From contig BRON01000015.1 in assembly GCA_024345305.1 (NCBI GenBank), forward strand, positions 1,116,001 through 1,180,000: a DNA stretch of 64,000 bases, given 5' to 3'. This document shows positions 9,237-20,479 of the stretch, in pieces; positions within the stretch are counted from its first letter, which is position 1; every line of letters begins with the position of its first letter. Origin of the DNA: Mrakia gelida. Taxonomy: Eukaryota; Basidiomycota; Tremellomycetes; Cystofilobasidiales; Mrakiaceae. The position numbers and the translations under genes are program-made. The notes under the pieces were generated by a model, which ran no database searches, was not told where the DNA came from, and was given only the letters and a program-made list of their open reading frames with translations.

Positions 9237-9480
9237 TCCATAGCAAGAATGAGAAACGACAGGCTGTCTTTCTCTATCCTTCAGTTTCACCTCTCCACTC
9301 CTTCTTTCTAACACAAAGGGCCCAATCGGGTTGCTTTGAAACGAGGGGAGAAATGGGAGCCCTAGAAACGGCACCGCAGGTTATACAGCGATGTAGGGAT
9401 TGAGCGAGAGCGAGGAGGGCAAGGGAATGCCGCAACATAACAGCACTTGCCTGGCGATGTCTGAAGAAGCAATTCGTTCG
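9237..9480 (+). repeat. Palindrome-bearing repeat X
   Basis: The unit starts near CCATAGCAAGAATGAGAAAC, has the palindrome GACAGGCTGTC at 9258-9268, then TTTCACCT, CACAAAGGGCCC and a GATTGAGCGAGAGCGAGG block. The same order of blocks recurs at 28505, 32541 and 46375. It has no coding capacity and looks like a non-autonomous element. Confidence 0.6.
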
Positions 9481-9552
9481 TGTTAGAAGGTAGGTGTCGT
9501 CCGCTTCAGAGAGATGCTCGTTAGTACAAGTAATATAGAAGAGCAGTACGAT
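9481..9552 (-). repeat. End fragment of LTR B
   Basis: TGTTAGAAGGTAGGTGTCG and the following GAGAGATGCTCG match the plus-strand left end (the 3' end of the LTR on the minus strand) of the copia B LTR at 58862-58930. Similarity stops near 9552. Confidence 0.65.
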
Positions 9553-9734
9553 ACGGTTCGATGAAAAGCTCCTCTTCGGATCCAGGAGAAGTCGTCGCGT
9601 CGTCGTTCGCTCCTCGCTGACTTTCGCCTCTCTCCCTCTCCTTCTGCTCCACTGATTCACTCCATTCCCACATCCACTGGGCTATCTCTGCGCACGCTCC
9701 AGCATCCGAAAAGAGCCCACGTCTCGTGTATCGA

Positions 9735-9985
9735 GGATTTTGTTTTTAGACTTGCTCACGTTTTCCGTCAAGGCTGTCCCTCAAGCAAGCACCATCCCAT
9801 ATCTCGCTCACGATGAAGCTCGTGCTCGATGCCTACGGCGAATTTGGCACATGTGGCATCTTCTTCTACCCCTTACCTTTTCTGCAAGGCCATCGAAAGC
9901 AGAGAGAACAAGAGAAGTATGAAGTTTTTAACATACAGAGACAAAATAAAACGTTGGAGAAAAGACAGCCTGTCGTTTTCATTCA
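9735..9985 (-). repeat. Repeat Y, about 250 bp, ending in the same palindrome
   Basis: This is similar, in inverted orientation, to 28830-29080. Shared blocks include the palindrome GACAGCCTGTC (9964-9974), AAAATAAAACGTTGGAG, a segment around the GCCATCGAAAGCAGAGAGAA block, and GACTTGCTCACGTTTTCCGT. Its interior differs from repeat X, yet it has the same palindrome at one end. Confidence 0.6.
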
Positions 9986-10478
9986 GCTTAAAGAAAAGAC
10001 CAGCAGCACCGTCAACCCACTCCACGTCATCGCGCAACGACTGTGTCCCAGTCGGATACACCCAAAGGAAGGAAGACGTCTGCGGTGGGAAGAGGTTTTT
10101 TAAGGTCCCCTGGTCAGAGAAAGAAGAGTGTCGACAGGGCAGCGAGCCTTCGCATGGACTCGACACGTCTTGCAAGGCTAATGACCTTCGTCAGACTCCG
10201 TAGTCGTACTCCTCTCCCAGTTCTTTGCTTCGATGGACAACGTACGACGGAAGTTCTGCATACATCACACCCGAGACCAATCTACTGTTGAAAGTAAGGT
10301 CTAGCGAGAAAATGCAAGATTCAGCGCTCGTCGAACGAAGGTGAAGCTGGTGAAGCTCGAGCGCATCAACTCCTCCTTCCCTCCCCTCGTTCGTCCCCCC
10401 TTTACTCTTCCCTCCATCGCTCTCAATCCAGCTAAAACTCACTTTATAATGTCTATGTATCCGATCCACACTCCCTCG

Positions 10479-10856
10479 TCAGATAGAACCCACCCGTCCC
10501 TCCTCCTTCTCCAGCAAACCTTCCCTCCTTCTCCTCTCCCTCACCGCATCCCTTCGCAGACCCCACTTCCACCTGCTCAAGAGTCCGAACAAGACAGCGG
10601 CCGGTCCGAAAACGAAGTTGAAGACGGCGGGCACGGGTTTGGGAAATACGGATAAAGAGACGGCGATGAAGACGGCGGTGCAGAAGACGAAGGTGACGAC
10701 GAAGAGCAAGAGGGTGGTGAGGAAGACGGTCGAGAACGGGTCTTCCCTTTGGCGTTGAGCCGCGAGCTTGATTCCAGCGGCCGAGTCTGGATGAGGATCT
10801 GGAGAGATGAGAGGAGGATAGGGAGGTGTCCGAAGAGGTTGGATGGGAGTGGACAT
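10479..10856 (-). CDS. Small two-helix membrane protein
   Basis: A single-exon frame gives about 125 residues from the ATG at 10856. It has a proline-rich N-terminus, then two strongly hydrophobic stretches (around FLTTLLLFVVTFVFCTAVFI and AVFNFVFGPAAVLFGLL) separated by a short loop with two prolines, and a basic/acidic tail RRDAVRERRRREGLLEKEEG. The frame stays open upstream to 11000, but the upstream part is arginine-rich and looks like leader. No family recognised; I infer an integral membrane protein. Confidence 0.5.
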   Translation of the reverse strand: MSTPIQPLRTPPYPPLISPDPHPDSAAGIKLAAQRQREDPFSTVFLTTLLLFVVTFVFCTAVFIAVSLSVFPKPVPAVFNFVFGPAAVLFGLLSRWKWGLRRDAVRERRRREGLLEKEEGRVGSI

Positions 10857-11717
10857 GGCTGTTTGAGGATCGAGGGGGTGGGAGGGTCGGAGGGAGGATG
10901 GAAGGAAGGAGATCAAGCTCATTTCGTTCCGGCGTCTTTGCCGTCGACTTCTACGACGCCGCTTTCGAAGTTTTAGTCCTGCGATGCATAGGCTATACAT
11001 CCTTTGATGGAGGTAGGGCTGGGACCACCTCTGTAGGAGTCAGTCTCGTCTGAGCGATGCGAGGCGAGAAGAGGCGAAGACGTCCGACGTCGAGCTGACC
11101 TCGACCGTCTCTCTTCGCTTTGAGGTGCTTGCTTCAGGTCTGCTCCCTACCTCTGGACTTCGGATCGTTCGGATCGGCGTTGTGGACGAGATCGCGAACT
11201 CGTCTATGTTTCGACCAGGTTCGAGTCGGTTAGGAAGGAAACAAAAGGGGAGACATTCGAAAGGGACAGGACGGTCAGCGACGCGGACGAGATCATCTCC
11301 CTTTCCTGCTTCCTCCTGTCCATTCCCACTTTCTTTACGAGGTCAAAGAAGCTTCTCGGGCTTCGGCGTGGTTGAGCTGGTCGGGGAGGAGGAACTGGGC
11401 AAGGAGGGAGAGGGAGAGGGAGAGGCAGCTGATGGAGCTGCCATCGGTCAACAGATTGGTTGAAGTAACTGAGAAACTATCAATGAACTGAGAAACACAC
11501 CCTGACAGTTGATCTTTCAATGGTTTCTTCTCCGAATAGAACCAGGATTAAGCGAGAAATTGACGTGAATAAAGAGAAGCCTCTCGGTGAGGTCTGTTAC
11601 TGTATGAGCAAGTCTTGTTCGGAGTTGGCTCGATGTTTGACGACAAGAAGGTGGGCGATGAACTAAGGTTGTCTTTTCGATCCCGACGACCATCATCGAA
11701 TCCCCTTCCCTTCTTCC

Positions 11718-12299
11718 ATGAGCTCCTCCTCTCCTCCCTCTCTTCCTCACACCCTCGCCCCAGCGCCTCCTCCTCCTACCCCTCCCCTCTACTTTGACGA
11801 CATCAGACTCTCGGACGAGAAGAGTTCCAGCCCTACTCGCACCTTCGCCTTCCTCCTCTCCCTCCTCCACCAACCCATCCTCCTCTCCCGTCTCGACCCA
11901 CACGTTACCTCCGTCGTTCAGTCTCCAACAGATCCCAACGTCTACACCATCACCGACAGCCTCATTAAGGCCCGCTGGATCAAGATCGTTTACGATGCTT
12001 GCTTCACTCCCCTCTTCGATGGGATGGAAATCAATTCTGAAGGACCCTACGGCGTCGCTCCCTTCAAGATCGTTTGGAAGGTCGTAGAGACGGACGTCGC
12101 GGACCCAAAAGATCCCGGACGTGGGAAGTGTAGAGTATCTGTCGAGGCAGAGGCGAGAGTAGTTGGCTGGCTGAAGTTCTTCGTACAGATCATCAGGTTG
12201 GAGGAGTCCGTGAAGAAGCTGCTGAAGACCTTCGAATCGAGGGTCAAGAAGGAAGCTCATAAGGAACTCACAACGGTTACCTTCACGGAGTTGAGGTGA
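11718..12299 (+). CDS. DUF7053-like single-exon protein
   Basis: The frame encodes 193 residues with a proline-rich start, then alternating strands YTITDSLI, IVYDACFTPLFDGME, FKIVWKVVETD and CRVSVEAEARVVGW, and a final amphipathic helix SVKKLLKTFESRVKKEAH. This order resembles the SRPBCC-like DUF7053 proteins of fungi, whose function is unknown; the match is from memory and moderate. The ATG at 11718 opens the proline-rich leader. The plus-strand codon use looks better than that of the overlapping minus-strand frame. Confidence 0.55.
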   Translation: MSSSSPPSLPHTLAPAPPPPTPPLYFDDIRLSDEKSSSPTRTFAFLLSLLHQPILLSRLDPHVTSVVQSPTDPNVYTITDSLIKARWIKIVYDACFTPLFDGMEINSEGPYGVAPFKIVWKVVETDVADPKDPGRGKCRVSVEAEARVVGWLKFFVQIIRLEESVKKLLKTFESRVKKEAHKELTTVTFTELR

Positions 12300-15290
12300 G
12301 CATCTTCATCTTCGCCATTTTTCATAGGAGAGGGATGAGGAGTGATGGGAGCGGTTTGGGATGGGAGGAGATGTCTACTGGAGTGGTAGAAAAGTAAGAA
12401 CAAGAAGATAGAGTCAGGACGAGAGTCTCGACGGCATGGGAAGATGGGAGGGAGGAGAGTTGGAGCTCAACAAAACTCCATGAGCGACAAGCCTCAACCG
12501 TATAGATCCCTCGAGATCTGAGACAACCCACCTAGGCACCATAGCTGACTCACTACACCCTCCAGGTCCCATCGCGATCCAAGCCAGAGGAGAGGAGAAC
12601 GAAACGAGAGAAGATGAAGGGAAGGGAGGGAGGGAGGTGAAGGTGGAGCTCACCTCGATCGAGCTCATTTTCTCCTGCATCCAATCCTGACGAGAGATGA
12701 AACCCAGATAGGGTTGGTCCTATACCACCATAGACTCATAACATCGAAGGAGGGACGAGGGCAAGGCCCCTGTATAGAACGAGAGGGAAGGGATGGTGGG
12801 TGTTGAGCTTGAACGAACGAGAGGCTGTTCCTTTCAACAATTTGTCGCTGCTGAGAGGGGGTTCTCTCAGTAAATCCAAATCTGAGAAGAGATTAGTCAG
12901 GAGGGTGGGTATAGAGAACAAGTTCTCTACCCGGGCGAGCAGATTTTCTTGCTACGAGGCTCAGACTTGCATAGGGGAGAGGGGAAGGAGCTCAGAGGTG
13001 AGCTCGAGCTCATAACTTTCAACGGATTTTTGTTCTTGAGATTGATATGTGGACAGCATGCGACTCTTCAACTGCATCAGATGCAGATCGCGTCGATAGT
13101 GCTTGTATTGGGGACGGAGCAGTCGACGAGAGTTGCGGAGCTGGCCGTGCTACGAGAGGTCGACGAGAGGTGTAGAGGGAAGTCTGCCCGTCGTGGTTGA
13201 GGAGCAGGCTTCAGGTGAGTCGCGTCATGTATCACTTTGTCCATAGCCTTGCGTGGACTTCGCATCTTATGCGAGTACCACACTGGCTTTGTCTTGTCTC
13301 TGCTCTCGCTCAAGCCTCTCAGCAGAAGCCAGACGAATCTCAGCGTCGTTGAATTTCGCGTTTCGCACACGTCGTCTTCAATCAGCTCGGAGAAGAGCTT
13401 TTGATGCAGACACTCCCCACCTTTCGTGCTGCCCACCATAGATTCCAAGCGAGGTGGACGCAGTAGGGTGGGTTTCGGATGTAGGTTGAGCTTGAACGCA
13501 AGAGTGCGTGCAAGAACCGGAAATCACAACGCTCGAAAAGCGGGCTCCGGTTAGTTTCAGCGCCTGCTTCTGCCTGCTCTGTCCGAATTCTTTCGTTCGT
13601 CTCTCTGCGTTCATTCCCTTTTTCTCAGAACGCTTCTAGCAGGTGATGAAAGTAGGCAAGCTAGTAATATTCAACAGGATATGGCTGGTGTGCGCGCTCA
13701 ACTGAATTGGAGGACTGAGTGAGTCTGACCACGAGAACAAAAACAAACCGTTCTAGTAGTGAAACCCTTTGCCTGGGAGGACCGATTCGACGCGACGAGG
13801 AAAGCGGAGGGACATTGAGCGTGCTCCCAAAGGAGACTGCGAAAGAGATACGAGGGTACTCGATTAGCCAAGAGTTGATTGGAGTGCAGATTAGAAAGGT
13901 CATGTGTGAGGCGGAGGAGAAAAGGACGCTAGGGTGGCTAATCAGCGGAAAAGTTGTTGGAGGGAGAGAGCTTTTAGAAAAGGTGGGTTGTTGGAAGTTC
14001 GAGGCTGAGGAACCGCTAGAGTAGAAGGAAGATGCCATTTGCACTAGTGACCATGTACTTTTATCGTGCAGATCAGGCACGTCGTACTTGAGAAACGACA
14101 GCTTTCTTTTTCTTTATCCATTTGTTTCGCCTTTTCACTCGATCTTTGTATACGAAGGGCCCATGTCGTGGCTATAGAAAAAGTGGTGGAGTCGGACAAG
14201 CTGAACGACGGTGGAGTCGGCGAGATGAGCTTTGAAGATGCGAGTCGGTCCCTTCCCTCCCCTCTCCTCCTCGACCAGATCCTCCGAACCCAAGACAAAT
14301 CCCGACACATCTCCTATGAATCTTCCCACCCATTGATGCCAAGCTCGTTTGGGAGTGTCCTAAACTCGTTGCTGGAGCTGACGTCCTCCATGTGAACCCA
14401 AACGTTCCGACCAGATCGCGCTTCTCGATTGAAGTCTTGTCTCCGGCTCGATAACTGTGTGCGGGAGCAATGGCAGCTCAAGGGATTGAGAGATGATAGG
14501 GCGGTGAACGATCCGTGGTCGATATATTCTCTCGTAGCTTCAAGCCGAGTCTCGCAATGCCGCCCCCTCTCTTGTTTTGTCGGACCCGACGACGCGTCTG
14601 ATATCGAAGGAGGAGCACGAGGTCTGTCGAACGGTAAGAACTTGGTTTGGAGCGCATTCCTGACTGAGTTTTTGTTCGAGTAGGAGGGTGACGAATCAAA
14701 GTTGATCGCAAGGAAGCCTAGGAGAGGGAAGAAGGGGACGAAGAGGTGAACAAGAGAAAGGACGACACGAACGAGTCAGAGCGGCCGAATGGGCAGGAAA
14801 GAGAGGAGGGGGATGTGTTGAAGACGACGGAGGGAAAACGTCCCACCCGATCCGGAGCAGCGCTACCCCCAGCTCTGTGCTTGGGGCTAAGCAAGCGATG
14901 GAGTGACGTTCCGACGCGTCGGCGGACGAAGGGTTGGAAAGATGAGAACGACGACGACGAGAAGGAATGAGATGGAAATGGAGAGCGAAACAAATAAGAC
15001 GAGAGGGAAAAGTGAAGGAAAGAGGATGGGCACGAGAGAGAAGAGGAAAAGGCGTGGTTCACTCGTCTCTCTTTTTCTCCTGTTCGCTCCGCGAAGACGA
15101 ACGCGAAGCTCCTTTTCTTCTGGCTCCCGAGACAAGTCGCTCGTTCGTTTCGCGAGTCCAGCTTTTTCCTCAGGCTTTCCTGCTAAGCACAAGGCCATGC
15201 CATCGCTGAGGTTCAAACCCACAAGCTACCGAGTCCGCTCTCACGGGAACCTGACCTCCTCCCTCCCTCCCTCCTCGCGCCACCCGACTC
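12300..15290. other. No supportable gene
   Basis: Several short frames exist on both strands (for example 13719-14024 plus and 13661-14080 minus, which overlap), but none has recognisable domains or convincing splice partners. A degenerate copy of repeat X, with GAAACGACAGCTTTC, lies at 14089-14160 and includes the block GAAGGGCCC. Confidence 0.5.
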
Positions 15291-15291
15291 T

Positions 15292-15602
15292 AGCAGATCT
15301 CCCCTCTTTCTGTCCCCTTCTTCGCCAAAGAACGGTATCTCTTTCACCGACCTCGAAGACCTCCACCTCCAGCTTTCGTTGCTCCCAGCGGCTCTCCTCC
15401 CGCGACCAAAAGCAACACGACTTCCGTCTCGAGCTCAGCTCCTCTTCCTCCTCTCAAATTGAGCTCTACCTCCAGCACACCACCATCGTCACCCCATCCC
15501 TCATCCTCCTCGAGCATTGACTCCGTCCGCGAAGACTCGATCCCAACCCTTCAGCGCTTTGAGAACGAATTAAACGAACGAACCTCCATTCGAGCGTTGT
15601 GA
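15292..15602 (+). CDS. S/P-rich coding fragment, unresolved gene
   Basis: A frame of about 103 codons preceded by an acceptor-like CTCTAG is serine- and proline-rich and ends with the more ordered SIDSVREDSIPTLQRFENEL before TGA at 15600-15602. A second coding-like piece (VLTVDLLVLLDAIIHTC) follows at about 15675-15730 after a possible intron, but the phases I tried do not join. No family recognised. Confidence 0.3.
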
Positions 15603-15984
15603 TTTCTGATCGCTGCCTCTTTCCCTGAGTCCCTCCCCCTTCCTTTCTCTTTCCTTCCTAAGGATGCTCCCATGGTGTTGACCGTAGACCTGCTCGTCCT
15701 TTTGGACGCTATCATTCATACCTGTGGTCCGTCCGCCCTACTGAGCTTGCCGAACAGAGCTCTGTTTGCTCCCAATCCAGCCAGCCCCCTTGCTCGCTTC
15801 GCTGGTTCCTTCTCGTTGTCATAATATTTTTGACCGACCCGCCGCGTTCTGATCTCTTCATCAGGAACGAAGCAAAAAGCTCAGCAGATCATTTCGACGG
15901 CCGAACTAGCCTCTCGCGATCTAGACATCCTTTCCTACTCTCGCCAACCACATCCACCCGCCCTTCTCCTTCCCTCCACGTCGT

Positions 15985-16148
15985 ACGCTCGCATCCCTCC
16001 AGTCAACATGGATTCCTCGGCCATCAATCCTCACCCGAGACGACGGAAGCCTCAACCCACCACCACCTCCTCTCGAGCCGGAAGACGAGTGTATCTGGAA
16101 AGGCTGGACGTCATTGTGTTCGTCGCGATGGCGGCGCTAACAGGGTGA
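15985..16148 (+). pseudogene. Family P fragment: N-terminus with lost start codon
   Basis: The translated sequence SYARIPPVNMDSS...PRRRKP...SS...MAALTG aligns with the N-terminus of the intact gene at 42936 (SYAPIPLVHLDSS...PRPRKP...SS...LAALG). The bases just upstream also match (CCAACCACATCCA). At the position of the intact gene's ATG this copy has ACG, and its frame ends at TGA 16146-16148. I infer a decayed 5' fragment. Confidence 0.55.
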
Positions 16149-16159
16149 TGGGCGGCTGT

Positions 16160-17447
16160 TGCTTCGCCTGCTTTTCGGATGACAAGAGGTCAGGGGGAAA
16201 GAAAGGAAGGGATCGATGCGAGCAGAGAACAAGCTACGCGTCCTGAGTTGAGAATCAAACATATCTTTCCCATTCGATGTTTGGACGCTCCAAAAGAGAG
16301 GTCGCCAACAAAATCTGTAGATCGATTGAAAGAGAGCGCCTTGTAGGCTGAAAGCTTGCGGAATTCGATACCTGGACGCGTTAATCAGCTCATTCAACAT
16401 TCTTTTCGATGATGAAGTCCGTTCAGTTTGAGAGACCAGCGAGTCCTCATGTTGATGAGAAGGAGTGCGGCGACTCCCATTCTTCGATGTACTGGACCAG
16501 AAAGACTCGACCACGAGATTCGTCGGTTTGGGAAAAAGGGAGGGAGAGGAGACCTGAGGGGAAGAGACGCGCCAGTTTGGGGAAACGGGCTCCCTTCTAC
16601 CTGATCACCACCTCGTTGCAAAGGAAGGCAAAATGGATATGTGGTTGGTCGAGATCGTCTGAGGATCTGGTCGTCCAAGGATGTGGTGGTTTTGAACATG
16701 TGGTTGTTCGAGGGGTTCTTTGTTCTCGTCCCAAATTCGAGAGAGGAAAGAGGCGGAGGGGAGAAGGAGAGAAGGGAGCAGGGGAGAAGGGAGAATTGAG
16801 AGGTGACGAGGTCGAACGCGGAGTGGGTCTGGAGGGAGCGAGGGCGAACCCGTTTGTTTTTCGTTTCAACACTTTTATAAATCGTTGACTCAGTCCAACC
16901 TCTTCCTCAGTCTTCGGATCAAGCTGATTATTTGTGTAGTACTTAAACAAAAATGTAAGCTCTCTCGCTGACTCGCTCGAGGGAAGGGATCATGGGACAG
17001 CGAGCGAAAGGAGATTCGCAAGCTCATCGCCTCCCTTCCTTATAGACGTCCAGCATCTCGAGAAACCTGCCATCAGCCCGAAACCCCGCTCTTACCTGCA
17101 TGATCTCTGCTCTGACAGTTCGATCCTCCGTCTCTCGAAGAAGCAGCTCTGAGCAAACCCAGCAACGTCGCCTTCCCCTCCCTTTCATCTCTGTCCTCCT
17201 CCATCCTTCCTCTCTTTCTGCTCGCTCCTCAAGGCTCCGTCCTGCCCGCTTCGCTGACCTCTGGTGAAAAATCGACCGTCACGAACTGTAAAGACTGAAA
17301 AGGCTCGAAGTCGTGATCAGTTGAACGTTCAACAGGTGACAGACAACCCTGTCTTCAAAGCTTCAGATCCCCGGGCGTCGACGTCGAAAACAACCCTTCT
17401 GTCTCCTCTTCCTTCTTCTTCCTCCCAACCCTCACCCCGATCCTCCC
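16160..17447. other. No supportable gene
   Basis: The overlapping frames at 16409-16888 (plus) and 16597-16950 (minus) are arginine-rich or low-complexity shadows of each other. I see no domain, splice pattern or repeat of note here. Confidence 0.5.
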
Positions 17448-18029
17448 ATGCCAACCCCGACGTCACCTGTCTCTAGTCGACTCCCTCCCAGCCTGCGATC
17501 GACACGCCTACGACGACCGACCATCAGATCCTTCGAGACCGCTGCTGAGCTCGGACGTCGAAGGTTCAACGCTCACACCCATTGGTGGCAGTTCTGGAGG
17601 TCTCGCAGAGAGCAAAGACTGGTCTTGGGAGCGGTGATACTGGCTCTCGTCCCTCTGGTGGTTACGATGATCTGGTGTGGAGTTCATCGAGCGCAGGATT
17701 TCGGGTTGGACAACCCGGCTGATTTGAGTGCAGCAAGAAAAATGGTCCAGTCCAAGGTTAGTTTGGTTGTTATTGTTCTCGATCTTGCTGCAGGGATCCT
17801 GGTATCTTCACCCTCCTTACATCTCTCGATGCAGATCTTCACCCCCCTAATATCTTTCGACGGCGAACTCCTCACTCACTTCACCTTCTCCGAAAACAGG
17901 TGCTCCGTCCAAATTCGTCCACCAGCTGTGAGCCATCTTGCGAGTTGTCGTCGCGTACTCCAGCCGAGAAGGATGGAGGTGAGGGAGGAGGACGGAGTGG
18001 ATGAGGTAGTGGACGAGGATCAGCGGTGA
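17448..18029 (+). CDS. Single-pass membrane protein, probably incomplete
   Basis: From the ATG at 17448 the frame gives a basic S/P-rich N-terminus, a WWQFW segment and a strong transmembrane helix (LVLGAVILALVPLVVTMIWC), then a short extracytoplasmic part. A possible intron (GTTAGT near 17758 to CTGCAG near 17792) would reveal DPGIFTLLTSLDAD in another frame, but the phase is wrong by one. A repeat X copy and a piece of LTR B follow within 120 bp, so the 3' part may have been lost. No family assigned. Confidence 0.4.
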   Translation: MPTPTSPVSSRLPPSLRSTRLRRPTIRSFETAAELGRRRFNAHTHWWQFWRSRREQRLVLGAVILALVPLVVTMIWCGVHRAQDFGLDNPADLSAARKMVQSKVSLVVIVLDLAAGILVSSPSLHLSMQIFTPLISFDGELLTHFTFSENRCSVQIRPPAVSHLASCRRVLQPRRMEVREEDGVDEVVDEDQR

Positions 18030-18141
18030 AAAGAGACGAAGAGAGAATGAAGGAGGAGGGAAAACGGTGAGCAGCATCTTTCGACCCACTCTTCGTCTTT
18101 TTGCTCCATAGCGAGACTGAGAAACGACAGCCTGTCGTTTT

Positions 18142-18399
18142 TGTTGAAAGGGATGACGAGCGGGCAGTTGCGTCGAGTTGTTTCTAGAACATTCCTTCTC
18201 TCTCTCTCTCTCCTATAGGTTTCTATCTGGCTACGTCATAGAGTAGTCCGTAGTTCTTTCTAGTCGGTTCTACATGATCGACCCATAGGTATATAAGCTC
18301 ACGAACCTCGCAGAGAGTTGCTCTTCACATGTACTGACGAGCATCTCTCTGCAGCTGAGTCTAGCTTTGGCTACTCTACGTACTATTCATCTTCCCTTA
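18142..18399 (+). repeat. LTR B, 3'-truncated copy
   Basis: Starts TGTTGAAAGGGATGACGAGC and follows the copia B LTR (minus strand of 58862-59171) to CGTACTATTCAT at 18399, then diverges; the last 50 or so bases are missing. A palindrome of repeat X (18126-18136) ends five bases before it. Confidence 0.8.
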
Positions 18400-18675
18400 C
18401 AATGATCCTGAGACAGGGTCAGTGACAGGACGTCCTTCAAAGACTGGATCTTGACCAGGTCAGTTTTGCCCCATTTTAAAAGCATCCGTCGATGACTCTC
18501 AAACTGGGTGACTCTCGCTGAACCTTTCTCAAAAGGTAAACGAATCCTCTCGTTCGCACTCAGGCTTCGATGAGTGACGCGTCGAGATTTTGAATCGTGT
18601 TTCGTTCGAACTCCGACGAGCTGAGCTCATCCCTTCCCTTCTGCTCTCTTCCCTCCACCCACAACATACGAACGA

Positions 18676-19149
18676 ATGAAAATCTGCCTCACAGTCCCGT
18701 TCCGCCCTCCTCTCGCCTCAGGCCCAACCCCATCTTCTCCTCGGTTGGTATCTTATCTTATCACGACGCAATCGAACGGTTTCCTCGTCCAACTCCCCTT
18801 CCCAGGACTCAAACTCTTCCTTGGAACGTTCGCTCCCGCCTTCCTCTTCGAACTAGCCGGTTTCATCGTACTCTGGAGGGAAGGGCATGTGATGCTGGCT
18901 GCGTGTCTGATGGGGTGGGGTCCTTTGGTTGCGTTGGGATGTTGGATGGTCGTGCGGAGGAAGATGAGGGAGATTGGCCGGAGGTCCAAGGAGGAGGAGA
19001 TCGTGAAGTGGGAAGAAGGGGAAAAGAAGGAGACTGGGTTGCTGGAGCAGGAGGAGGGGGAGAGAGCAGTGTATATGTCGTCAGAGCTGCATGGAATGAG
19101 GATCTGGGGGCAGGCTGGATGGGGAGGGGAGTCCATAGAAGAGGAATAG
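18676..19149 (+). CDS. Possible two-helix membrane protein ORF
   Basis: 157 codons with two hydrophobic segments (FLGTFAPAFLFELAGFIVLW and MLAACLMGWGPLVALGCWMV) followed by a charged tail RRKMREIGRRSKEEEIVKWE. It could be the 3' part of the membrane protein that starts at 17448, separated from it by repeat X and LTR B, or a gene of its own. The downstream stretch 19150-20479 has no supportable gene. Confidence 0.35.
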   Translation: MKICLTVPFRPPLASGPTPSSPRLVSYLITTQSNGFLVQLPFPGLKLFLGTFAPAFLFELAGFIVLWREGHVMLAACLMGWGPLVALGCWMVVRRKMREIGRRSKEEEIVKWEEGEKKETGLLEQEEGERAVYMSSELHGMRIWGQAGWGGESIEEE

Positions 19150-20479
19150 AGGGACAACGGCGCGCGAACGTCTCTCTCGACGCCACGGACCACACGAGTG
19201 TTTTTCTTGCGTGAGTCCTCCTACCTATCATTACCGTCAGGAATATCCCTCTTTCACCGTAGCTCACGCGATGTGGTAGACGAAAGGGCGAAATGGAACC
19301 GTTCATGCTAACTTCGCTCTCACTTAGTCCTTTCCTTCTTTTCATTTCCCCCTCTCCTGGATCGCCCCTCGCAAGACTTGAAAACCAACCTGCTTAGCTC
19401 TACACACGAACCAACTACTATTACAAACTGCTACACGACCTTCATAAATTTCTACGCAACTCTGCTCGCTCCGCTCGAGCCTTCAGCCTCCGAACCGAAG
19501 CTCACCTCTTTGGAGTCCATCCCTCCCTTTAACCTTCCTCAACTCCCGACCCCCCTTAACCTCCCTTCTGTTCTCCCTTTCCTCCCTCGCATGGCCCTTC
19601 CTGGCTCCCCAACATCCTATACCCACTTCGACCCCTCCACGAATCTTCTCATCCTCCACGCGTCCTGAACCTTTCAACTCTGCCTTACTCTCCGCCTCTC
19701 GCCCGAGTTCGCTCCCTTCCTGCTCTACATTCTTGGGCTCGTAGCCTGGTTCAGGAGATATACGCTGCTGAGCTGCTGGTTAATCTTGAGGGCTGCGCCG
19801 GCTGGGGGTGGGTGTTGGTTGGGTCGGAGGTGGATGAGGAAGAGAAGGGAGGAGGAAGAGGCAGGAGATGGAAGGGACAGAGATGAGGGAGGAGGAGGGT
19901 TGGTTGGCGGTGAGGAAGAGGGAGATAAAGGAAAGGGATGTTTAGCTAAGTAGGTGTGAGTTAGGGATGCGCTGCTGCGAGCGAGCTCTGCCTACTGAGC
20001 TGAGTGGATCAGAGAAGTCAGGGAGAGAGGGAAGGAGGGAGAAGAGGAAGGAAAGGGAGGGACGACGTAAGCTCAACTTTGAAAGCAGCATTTCTGGTGT
20101 TGGAAGGCGGAGATGGATTATGCCGGACATAAGTGAAGAGGAGTGGGTGGTTGGTATCTATTCGTTTGTCTTCTGTAGTTTGAATCTGTAGTTTGAAGAA
20201 GAAGAAACTGTTTCGTTCTCGAGAGAGAGAGAGGGAGGAGAGGAAGACAACGCGTGCCTGCTCGTCGCTGCCACTTTTGTTTCAACGTATTCAATGTCCT
20301 ACTCTAAAGCTCAGAATACATCTCGTGTTCAAGTTTACGGCAAATAATCTTGATAACTTTGCCTCGACGAAGGAACAGCCAAGCTACTACCCTGACTGCG
20401 CTTCGACCCCTCTCCGTCCTCGACAGGTCGAGAACAGTCCGCTCCTCCCCCCCTCCTTTCTTGCCACGAAACCACCACC

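Noticed and set aside
11517..12260. 247-codon minus-strand frame
   Set aside because: It lies opposite the DUF7053-like gene, whose plus-strand frame has the more natural strand/helix pattern; the minus product has acid/glycine runs.
16409..16888. 159-codon plus-strand frame
   Set aside because: Arginine/glycine-rich, overlapped by two minus-strand frames of similar length, no domain or neighbour supporting it.
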